This document shows, piece after piece, positions 1-5,161 of a stretch of 5,161 nt of DNA; position 1 is the first letter of the stretch, and every line of letters starts with the position of its first letter. This DNA is from Spartobacteria bacterium (GTDB lineage Bacteria; Verrucomicrobiota; Verrucomicrobiae; Chthoniobacterales; UBA6821): positions 15,497-20,657 of the forward strand of contig PLEU01000138.1 in assembly GCA_003136515.1 (NCBI GenBank). Reading direction: 5' to 3'. Made by a program: the position numbers and the translations under genes. The notes under the pieces were generated by a model. That model was not told where the DNA came from and did not search any database. It saw only the letters and a program-made list of their open reading frames with translations.

Positions 1-1
1 C

Positions 2-2863
2 ACCGGTTCCAGTGCATTTCAAAGCGGCGATTACGCCACTGCGGCATCAAATTTCGAAAAGATCCTAGCCATGCAGCCGACGGGAGACGCCCTTCAAACG
101 ATACTTTTCACGCTGGCCACCACATACTTTAACCTAAATGACTATACCAAGGCGGAACAATATTATACTCGATCCCTCAATGAGTTTCCAAACGGCCCCA
201 ATAAGCTCAAGGATCTTCTGGCCATTTCCCAGATTCAACTGCAGACCGGCCGGAAGGATGAGGCTGAAGCTACCCTGAAGCTGGCTTCTCAGGGATCAGG
301 TCCTCTCGCAGCTCAGGCGAAACTGGCTCACGCCTCCCTTTTGTTCGATAAAGGGAAGTTAGCAGATGCTGCAGCCGAATTGCATTCGCTGGCCGATCGA
401 GGCATCGTTGATCAAACTAGCGTTCAAGCAGCAACTTTATTGGCCCAAGTGGATGCCAAAGCTGGCAATTTTGACGAGGCGATTGGACTTCTTGAACAGT
501 TGCAAGATGCTGTGAGTCTGGTGGATAACCCGATGGAAATGGACCAACTTGCGGTCAGGATCGGTGACGCCCTCCTTGAAAGTGGGGATCGCAAGAAAGC
601 CCTCCGGATGTATGCGATTGTCAGGCCAAAAGATGAATTGGTGAAGCTCCAGCAGGATCGGATTGCGGCGCTTGAAAAGCAGATCGCCGACAACCGTGCC
701 TCTCTTCAGGCAAATCCCAAGGCATTTCTTGATGTAAACGCAGCCAATACCCGTATCGTTGCCCACGAAGCACTTCTTAAGAAGATACTCGATCAGGTTC
801 AGAAGATCAAAGACACATCCGTACCCGTCAGGATCCGTGAGGCCAAGGCCTACGACGATATGGGTGAGAAGTGGGAAACCATCCTTCTTTGGGAGAGTCT
901 TCTGGATGGGACGGATCCACAGACGAGAGAGGAAGCCCTTTTCAGTATCGGATCCGCGTATGCCGCTCTAGGCCGTACGGAGGATTCCCAGAAGGCTTTG
1001 GACAAATACCTAGCTGAGTTCCCTAAAGGAAGTTACTCATCTCAGGCGGGGTACCTGAAGGGATCGGTTGAACTTCAGGCAGGTGATTATCCCAAGGCTG
1101 AAAGTTATTTTGGATCACGTGTTGCAGCTGGGGACAACTCAGCTCTTGGTGAGGATATGTATTTCTTGCTGGCGAATTCGCAATTTGCCCAAGGGGATGA
1201 TCCTGCCAAAAAAGACAAATATAAGGACTCGATTGCAAGCTATCAGCAGTATTTGGCGAAATTTCCCACAGGACAGTATGTCGAGGAATGCAATTTCCGG
1301 ATTCCGTACGCCTATTTTCAACTCGGTGATTATGCCAATGCCCTTAAGGGATTCCAATTGTACGCGCAGACCTACCCTTCGGGAAACTTCATCGGAGACG
1401 TGGAATACCGGATAGCGCTCTGCTACTACGCTGCCAATGAATATGACACAGCGTTAAAACTCTGCGGCGAATGGGAGAAGAAGCGTCCGGGTGAAGCGAT
1501 GGAAGCCGAAGTGCTGGCCTTGGAGGGTGACGCTTATGCGGCAAAAGAGATGCCAGCGGAGGCCGCTGCTGCCTACAGGAAATCGGTTGATCTGGGGACG
1601 ACGGATGAGTTGTTAAGATACTCCATCTTTGAAGCCAACAAGCAGTATCAGAAACTCGGCCGATGGGATGAAATCGCCGACATGTTCAGTAATTTCGCCA
1701 CCAAAAATCCAGATAGTTCCCTAGCTCTCATCTCGGATTTCTGGGTGTCAAAGGCCATGATAAAAATGGGCAAGAGCGATGAGGCCAAGCAGTACCTAGC
1801 TACAACTATCCTCGGGATCATTAACGACAGGAAAAAGGATACGGTGGAACAGTTGATCTCCCTATTGGCCCAGACCTGCTCAAGAAGGCCGAGACCCACC
1901 TTTGTTCCTCTAGTAGGTTCAGCCACCACTGCCTCACCGACTCCAAGCGCCACTCCGGAAACTTCCTCCCCATCTACCAACGATCTCTCGAATGTTCAGG
2001 CTGTGCCTTCCCCTGCTCCTACCCCGCTGCCTCCTTATGACGCCGCGGCGGATTTTGCAAAATACCTCAATGAATCAAACGTGGGTGATTCCACGCTGGC
2101 CCAAGCCCGCCTCCGCTACGGTCAGGCAGAACTGGCTGGTTTCACCAAAAACCCCATACGCCAAAAACAACTCATGGAGACGATCTATGGGTTGCCGGTC
2201 AATATCCTCAGTGCAAAGTTGCTCGCGGAATGTGGAGAAATGGCTCTCGCGAAGGGAGATGAGGATAAGGCTGAGATGTTTTACAAGGAGCTGATGTCAG
2301 CTTTTCCGAAGAGTGACCTACTTGAATATGCCTATTATGGGATGGGAGAGATCGCCCTTGCCCGGAATAAACCGGAGGAGGCGATGGATTGGTTTGACTA
2401 TGCGTTAGACAAGCTTGATCCGGAGGTGAAGCTTGCTCAGATCACTTATGGCAAGGGCAAGGCGCTTCTCGCTTTAGGAAAATTGCCCGAAGCCCAGAAA
2501 ATATTTGAGGATGTGGCCGGGAATAAGGATTGGCGGGGTGAGGTGACTGCGCAATCCCTGCTTTCTCTCGGCGATCTCTATGAGAAAAAAGGGGATACTG
2601 CAGGCGCCATCCAATATTACCAGCGCGTTTTCGTGGCTTACACGAGATATCCCGAGGAAGTTATCACGGCCTATCTGAAGGCTGCCGATGGCTTCGTCAC
2701 CCTGAATCAACCCGATAAGGCGGCGGCCCACCTGCAGGAGCTGCTGGCCAATCCTAAATTAGCCGCTTTGCCGCAAGCGGACGAAGCCCGCAAAAAACTG
2801 GCGGAACTTCCCTCGTTACCTTCTGCGGCATCACCATCTCCCGCAGCCTCACCCTCCCCCTAA
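2..2863 (+). CDS. Large tetratricopeptide-repeat (TPR) protein, 5' end outside the window
   Basis: Probable protein-interaction scaffold of the cell envelope; no enzymatic motif is seen. The frame is open from nt 2 and already encodes a TPR-like hairpin (FQSGDYATAASNFEKIL) before the first ATG at nt 71, so that ATG is very likely internal and the N-terminus, including any signal peptide, lies upstream. At least 953 codons are visible. I count about twenty TPR-like hairpins by eye, for example NLNDYTKAEQYYTRSLNEFP, ALGRTEDSQKALDKYLAEFP and KKGDTAGAIQYYQRVF. Several end in the FPxG/YPSG turn typical of YbgF/BamD-like TPRs. A charged, coiled-coil-like stretch lies at about nt 632-820. A Pro/Ser/Thr linker (nt 1919-2035) separates about fourteen N-terminal repeats from about six C-terminal ones, and the protein ends in an Ala/Ser/Pro tail. 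The next gene starts 2 nt after the stop, indicating an operon with the ExbB/ExbD genes. A CpoB-like role at a Tol/Exb motor is inference from the neighbours. Confidence 0.9.
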   Translation, partial: TGSSAFQSGDYATAASNFEKILAMQPTGDALQTILFTLATTYFNLNDYTKAEQYYTRSLNEFPNGPNKLKDLLAISQIQLQTGRKDEAEATLKLASQGSGPLAAQAKLAHASLLFDKGKLADAAAELHSLADRGIVDQTSVQAATLLAQVDAKAGNFDEAIGLLEQLQDAVSLVDNPMEMDQLAVRIGDALLESGDRKKALRMYAIVRPKDELVKLQQDRIAALEKQIADNRASLQANPKAFLDVNAANTRIVAHEALLKKILDQVQKIKDTSVPVRIREAKAYDDMGEKWETILLWESLLDGTDPQTREEALFSIGSAYAALGRTEDSQKALDKYLAEFPKGSYSSQAGYLKGSVELQAGDYPKAESYFGSRVAAGDNSALGEDMYFLLANSQFAQGDDPAKKDKYKDSIASYQQYLAKFPTGQYVEECNFRIPYAYFQLGDYANALKGFQLYAQTYPSGNFIGDVEYRIALCYYAANEYDTALKLCGEWEKKRPGEAMEAEVLALEGDAYAAKEMPAEAAAAYRKSVDLGTTDELLRYSIFEANKQYQKLGRWDEIADMFSNFATKNPDSSLALISDFWVSKAMIKMGKSDEAKQYLATTILGIINDRKKDTVEQLISLLAQTCSRRPRPTFVPLVGSATTASPTPSATPETSSPSTNDLSNVQAVPSPAPTPLPPYDAAADFAKYLNESNVGDSTLAQARLRYGQAELAGFTKNPIRQKQLMETIYGLPVNILSAKLLAECGEMALAKGDEDKAEMFYKELMSAFPKSDLLEYAYYGMGEIALARNKPEEAMDWFDYALDKLDPEVKLAQITYGKGKALLALGKLPEAQKIFEDVAGNKDWRGEVTAQSLLSLGDLYEKKGDTAGAIQYYQRVFVAYTRYPEEVITAYLKAADGFVTLNQPDKAAAHLQELLANPKLAALPQADEARKKLAELPSLPSAASPSPAASPSP
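1919..2035 (+). other. Pro/Ser/Thr-rich interdomain linker inside the large TPR protein
   Basis: About 39 residues, low in complexity and rich in Ser, Thr, Pro and Ala (SATTASPTPSATPETSSPS, later PSPAPTPLPP). They interrupt the helical repeats and are preceded by a basic patch (SRRPRP). The composition predicts a disordered, extended hinge between two TPR superhelices. Such linkers are common in exported proteins of several Gram-negative phyla and could be O-glycosylated, but no modification can be read from the sequence. Confidence 0.7.
2825..2860 (+). repeat. Tandem hexapeptide AASPSP x2 at the C-terminus of the large TPR protein
   Basis: The last twelve codons before the stop encode AASPSP twice (nt 2825-2842 and 2843-2860). 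The two copies use partly different synonymous codons, so the peptide pattern is better conserved than the DNA. It looks like a short flexible tail. Whether it has a function is unknown. Confidence 0.6.
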
Positions 2864-2865
2864 AA

Positions 2866-3717
2866 ATGAGAACCCATCAACTGCTGTTGCAACAAATGGG
2901 AAGAATTTTTTTGATCCTGCTGACAGGCGTGGCAGTCGCGCGAGCACAGGATGTAGGAACTATCACCATGAAGGATGGCACGGTCTATTCGAGTTCCTCA
3001 ATCCGCGGGTCGAGCAACACGATTTTTATCTCGATACCGACAACACAGGGATCTGGATTCATTGAAATTGGTTTGCCGTTTTCAAAGATAGCAAGTCTCA
3101 ATATACCCGCTCCTTCCGACCTGAGGATTGCCATCGCAGCAGCGAAGGCGGGTGATGCAGAGACAGTGATTCTCAGAACGAAGACCAATATAGATTCTGA
3201 AGCGGACCTGAAAGATGTCCCCGGATCATGGTGGCCCGAGATAGCCAAGATTCGCCTGTTTGCCCTCGCATCCTCGGGCAGATATGCTGATGCTGCGGAT
3301 CTTGCAGGGAAAATCGGGGTGCTGACGAATGAGACGGCGACCACACTCTCGCGTGGAGGGACGCTTTTCGGCTCCGTTGCCTCCTCGGATACGGAGGCAG
3401 TTGTTGTCGGTGCCAATGCCATTCCCCGACTCAGCGGAGAACCTGGAGCCGCGCTCGCGCAACTTGCCCTTGGTCAGGCTCTGCTCATGAAGAAGGATTA
3501 TCCCGGAGCGCTCAGGGCATTTCTGACCATCAAGGTCTTTTATCCCTCATTGACGTTGCTACAGCCTGCTGCCTTGATGGGTGCTGCAAACGCCTATCTC
3601 GGACTTGACGATGAGAAGCGTGCCCTCCAAGCAGTGATCGAGCTGCAGGATAACTTCGCTCGCTCCCCACAGGCGCCAGATGCGAAAAAAATGGAGAAGC
3701 ATCTATCCAAGTCTTGA
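2866..3717 (+). CDS. Secreted TPR-like protein with N-terminal signal peptide
   Basis: A 283-residue protein I cannot assign to a named family. Residues 1-27 form a signal peptide: basic/polar start, hydrophobic core IFLILLTGVAVA, and an ARA cleavage motif before Gln28, so a periplasmic location is likely. There is no lipobox cysteine. Residues about 29-82 are beta-rich (VGTITMKDGTVYSSSSIRG, then IEIGLPFSKIASLNIPAPSD), resembling the short SH3-like folds that bind or pack against other domains. The rest is alpha-helical with degenerate TPR hairpins, clearest at ALGQALLMKKDYPGALRAFL and LMGAANAYLGLDDEKRALQA. The ATG lies 2 nt after the preceding stop with no Shine-Dalgarno sequence, so translation is probably coupled. 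An in-frame ATG at codon 11 would shorten the n-region but keep the signal peptide. The position between the large TPR gene and exbB suggests a partner of the motor complex; this is inference. Confidence 0.85.
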   Translation: MRTHQLLLQQMGRIFLILLTGVAVARAQDVGTITMKDGTVYSSSSIRGSSNTIFISIPTTQGSGFIEIGLPFSKIASLNIPAPSDLRIAIAAAKAGDAETVILRTKTNIDSEADLKDVPGSWWPEIAKIRLFALASSGRYADAADLAGKIGVLTNETATTLSRGGTLFGSVASSDTEAVVVGANAIPRLSGEPGAALAQLALGQALLMKKDYPGALRAFLTIKVFYPSLTLLQPAALMGAANAYLGLDDEKRALQAVIELQDNFARSPQAPDAKKMEKHLSKS

Positions 3718-3752
3718 AATATCGGCCAACCGAACTAACTTAAACAACCCCT

Positions 3753-4622
3753 ATGAAATTTCCGTTCAAATCCCTCGTTCTGACGGCACTCATTCTTTTC
3801 CTTATGATCGGTGTGTCTGAAGCATCAGCAGCAGATGTAGGGAGCCCCGGTGCCCCTCAAGTTCATAATAAAACACTTCTTGAGACAATTGCTGAAGGCG
3901 GTTGGGTTATGTTTCCCATTGGAATCATGTCGATTCTCACTCTTTATCTTTCCGTTGACGGTTTTCTCCGTACCTCACGCCAGCGCACTTCCCCACCTGA
4001 TTATGAAAGCGAACTCAAATCCTACTTTCAGCATGGTGATTATGTCGGGGCCTATACCTTCTGCCGCGACAATAAATCACCTCTGACCAATATTCTCAGG
4101 GTTGGAATATCCCTCCTAGGTGACGGAAAAAATATCGTCGAGGAGGGAATTCTTTCCGAAATGAGCAAGGAGAACGCTGCATTCGGAACCCAGATCAATT
4201 ATCTCTCCGTCATAGGTGTCGTGACTCCGATGATGGGGTTGCTCGGAACCGTAACAGGAATGATTCGTGCTTTCAGTACCTTGGGAAGTTCTGGAATCGG
4301 CGATCCCTCCAGTCTCTCTGGTGCTATCGGCGAGGTGCTTGTTGCTACCGCAAGTGGTCTGGTTATAGCAATACCCGCCTTCGGCATGTTCTATTATCTG
4401 CGCAACAGATCCACCGCGGCTATGCATCATATTCAGGATGTGGTCAATCTTCTCTTCCGCAAAATGCCCTACGATTTGCTGCAGGGTGTCCATATCAGCG
4501 GGGAGGAAATTTACGCGGCGACACCTAACTGGCTGGGTGAGGCTGTGACCTCAGTGCCTGAAATCGTTGGCGATGAAAGTCACCCTGAACAGGCTCAGAC
4601 AATTGCTGCTGGGCAGCCCTAA
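3753..4622 (+). CDS. exbB: ExbB/TolQ/MotA-family proton channel subunit
   Basis: Inner-membrane subunit that, with ExbD-type partners, forms a proton-driven motor energising envelope processes (Ton/Tol family). The 289 residues begin with a signal-peptide-like segment (hydrophobic core about residues 8-21, ASA motif at 24-26). The first conserved membrane segment is about 50-70 (GWVMFPIGIMSILTLYLSVD). A cytoplasmic domain follows, then the diagnostic MotA/TolQ/ExbB block: TM2 at about 151-173 with PMMGLLGTVTGMIRAF, and TM3 at about 191-216 with GEVLVATASGLVIAIPAF. By motif alignment, Thr166, Glu194 and Thr199 correspond to E. coli ExbB Thr148, Glu176 and Thr181, the polar residues lining the proton path, so the channel looks intact. 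A cytoplasmic tail of about 70 residues follows. The start is the first ATG and keeps the signal segment; no Shine-Dalgarno sequence precedes it. The 35-nt upstream gap is the longest in the window. The symbol is used at family level; TolQ is an alternative name. Confidence 0.92.
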   Translation: MKFPFKSLVLTALILFLMIGVSEASAADVGSPGAPQVHNKTLLETIAEGGWVMFPIGIMSILTLYLSVDGFLRTSRQRTSPPDYESELKSYFQHGDYVGAYTFCRDNKSPLTNILRVGISLLGDGKNIVEEGILSEMSKENAAFGTQINYLSVIGVVTPMMGLLGTVTGMIRAFSTLGSSGIGDPSSLSGAIGEVLVATASGLVIAIPAFGMFYYLRNRSTAAMHHIQDVVNLLFRKMPYDLLQGVHISGEEIYAATPNWLGEAVTSVPEIVGDESHPEQAQTIAAGQP

Positions 4623-4627
4623 ATGCC

Positions 4628-5095
4628 ATGGCTGGAGGAGGAGGAGGACTGGAGAAAGGGGAGCCTGATTTTCAGATTGCCCCGATGGTGGATGTCCTCT
4701 TGGTAATGCTGATTTTTTTCATGGTCATCACCTCGGCGCAAGTGCTGAAAGTTGATAAAACCATAAAGCTTCCGCTCGCTCCAGAAGCTGCAAAAAAAGA
4801 TGACTCCCGCGCAGAGGCTGTGATCAATGTGAAGTGGAATCCTGCATCGCAGAAGGCTTCGTTTAATTTCCAGGATCATCTTTACAGCAACGCCTCGGAC
4901 TTTCTGGAGCAGCTCAAGGCTGCAAAAGCGATGGGAGAAAAAGTGGCTGCCTCGAAAGTCGGCGAGAATCCTGAATTTCGCCTAGTCATTCGAGGAGATC
5001 GAGATGTGCCCGCGATCTTTGTTTCCCAAGCAATGAATACCGGTGCGGAAGCCGGGATTTCAGACATCTGTTTTTCGGCGGTGAATCACGACTGA
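4628..5095 (+). CDS. exbD: ExbD/TolR-family motor subunit, first copy
   Basis: Partner of the ExbB channel: a single-span inner-membrane protein with a periplasmic domain. The 155 residues start with a Gly-rich cytoplasmic tail (five Gly at residues 3-7). The family motif FQIAPMVDVLLVMLIFFMV follows, in which Asp22 is the conserved membrane aspartate equivalent to E. coli ExbD Asp25 that carries protons. The membrane span is about residues 21-39. The periplasmic part (about 40-155) ends in the usual beta-alpha pattern: FRLVIRGDRDVPAIFVSQAM followed by AGISDICFSAV. Length is close to the family norm of about 140 residues. It begins 5 nt after the exbB stop, so the two are surely co-transcribed. 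No Shine-Dalgarno sequence lies upstream. An overlapping ATG at nt 4623 is out of frame and closes after 27 codons, so the nt 4628 start is preferred. Confidence 0.92.
   Translation: MAGGGGGLEKGEPDFQIAPMVDVLLVMLIFFMVITSAQVLKVDKTIKLPLAPEAAKKDDSRAEAVINVKWNPASQKASFNFQDHLYSNASDFLEQLKAAKAMGEKVAASKVGENPEFRLVIRGDRDVPAIFVSQAMNTGAEAGISDICFSAVNHD
4634..4648 (+). repeat. (GGA)5 trinucleotide run at the start of the first exbD
   Basis: Five identical GGA codons follow the Met-Ala start of exbD and encode the poly-Gly tail. The run is purine-rich and complementary to the anti-Shine-Dalgarno core, but it lies downstream of the start codon. Slippage would add or remove whole Gly codons without shifting the frame. 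Confidence 0.7.
4670..4689 (+). repeat. 20-nt direct repeat, copy 1 (in first exbD)
   Basis: Exact 20-nt identity with nt 5142-5161. Both copies lie in the same reading frame and encode FQIAPMV just before the conserved membrane Asp. The repeat reflects the duplicated exbD genes. The base before it differs between the copies (T here, G in copy 2). Confidence 0.9.
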
Positions 5096-5102
5096 CAAGC
5101 AG

Positions 5103-5161
5103 ATGAAACCCTTTGTTCAGGAAGATGATGTAGCCATGGGGTTTCAGATTGCCCCGATGGT
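5103..5161 (+). CDS. exbD: ExbD/TolR-family motor subunit, second copy, cut by the right edge
   Basis: Only the first 19 codons plus two bases are visible: an acidic N-terminus (KPFVQEDDVAMG) followed by FQIAPMV. This is the same motif as the first ExbD and is cut one residue or so before the expected membrane Asp. The start is 7 nt after the previous stop. It gives 19 residues through the Met of the APM motif, against 20 in the first copy, which supports this ATG. An in-frame ATG at nt 5136, with an AGGA at nt 5119-5122, is a less likely alternative. Two different ExbD proteins beside one ExbB is a known arrangement; the complex contains an ExbD dimer, so a heterodimer is possible but inferred. 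Confidence 0.82.
   Translation, partial: MKPFVQEDDVAMGFQIAPM
5142..5161 (+). repeat. 20-nt direct repeat, copy 2 (in second exbD)
   Basis: Identical to nt 4670-4689 over all 20 bases, up to the window edge, so the true length of identity is unknown. It encodes FQIAPMV of the second ExbD. Upstream of it the two N-termini are unrelated (poly-Gly and Lys/Glu in the first, Glu/Asp-rich in the second). Confidence 0.9.

Noticed and set aside
71..73. ATG as the start of the large TPR protein
   Set aside because: The frame is open to the window edge and the 23 codons before this ATG encode a convincing TPR hairpin. No signal peptide or ribosome binding site is found at the ATG.
1860..1925. Possible frameshift in the large TPR protein, because another frame reads DLLKKAETHL, a TPR-like helix
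   Set aside because: The main frame remains open on both sides, enters a typical Pro/Ser/Thr linker and then resumes good TPR repeats. The alternative helix is short and most likely chance.
2985..3422. Minus-strand open frame of 145 codons opposite the secreted TPR gene
   Set aside because: It lies wholly opposite a well-supported signal-peptide protein, shows no recognisable domain and has biased composition expected of an antisense shadow. The other minus-strand frames in the window look the same.
3722..3733. Small inverted repeat (TCGG, 4-nt loop, CCGA) between the secreted TPR gene and exbB
   Set aside because: A 4-bp stem without a following T-run is too weak for a terminator and is expected by chance.
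3714..3742. Promoter-like TTGAAA followed by TAACTT in the gap before exbB
   Set aside because: The -35-like box overlaps the preceding stop codon, the -10-like box matches the consensus at only three of six positions, and the gene spacing fits read-through transcription.
4623..4706. ATG overlapping the exbB stop (TAAATG) as an alternative start
   Set aside because: This frame closes after 27 codons at nt 4704-4706 and the peptide resembles nothing. The frame starting at nt 4628 carries the full ExbD signature.

Overview
The window is a densely packed, single-direction (+ strand) piece of a chromosome of roughly 50% GC. It carries five genes and almost no intergenic DNA. Nothing mobile, no RNA gene and no CRISPR array is visible. 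The layout is a long tetratricopeptide-repeat (TPR) protein, a smaller secreted TPR protein, an ExbB/TolQ/MotA-type proton-channel subunit and two consecutive ExbD/TolR-type subunits. Such TPR plus ExbB-ExbD-ExbD clusters are, from general knowledge, common in Verrucomicrobiota and related Gram-negative phyla. The Pro/Ser/Thr-rich linkers and the lack of Shine-Dalgarno sequences would fit that group, but this taxonomic guess is inference and no marker gene is present to confirm it.

Region by region: nt 2-2863 is a TPR protein whose frame is open through the left edge, so its true start lies upstream. It contains about twenty TPR-like helical hairpins, a coiled-coil-like break around nt 632-820, a Pro/Ser/Thr-rich linker at about nt 1919-2035 and an Ala/Ser/Pro tail. 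Two bases later, nt 2866-3717 encodes a protein with a clear signal peptide, a short beta-rich N-terminal segment and TPR-like helices. After a 35-nt gap comes exbB-like nt 3753-4622 (signal-peptide-like N-terminus plus three membrane segments). Next is exbD-like nt 4628-5095 after 5 nt, and a second exbD-like gene starting at nt 5103 after 7 nt and cut by the right edge.

The genes most likely form one operon. The ExbB and ExbD products should make an inner-membrane, proton-motive-force-driven motor. In known Ton and Tol systems such a motor energises an envelope process through a TonB or TolA-like partner. The two TPR proteins would be scaffolds or regulators in the periplasm, by analogy with CpoB/YbgF beside TolQR. 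No TonB, TolA, Pal or receptor is seen in the window, so what the motor drives cannot be told from here. The window is coherent but belongs to a recognisable class. I did not find strong evidence of a wholly new system.
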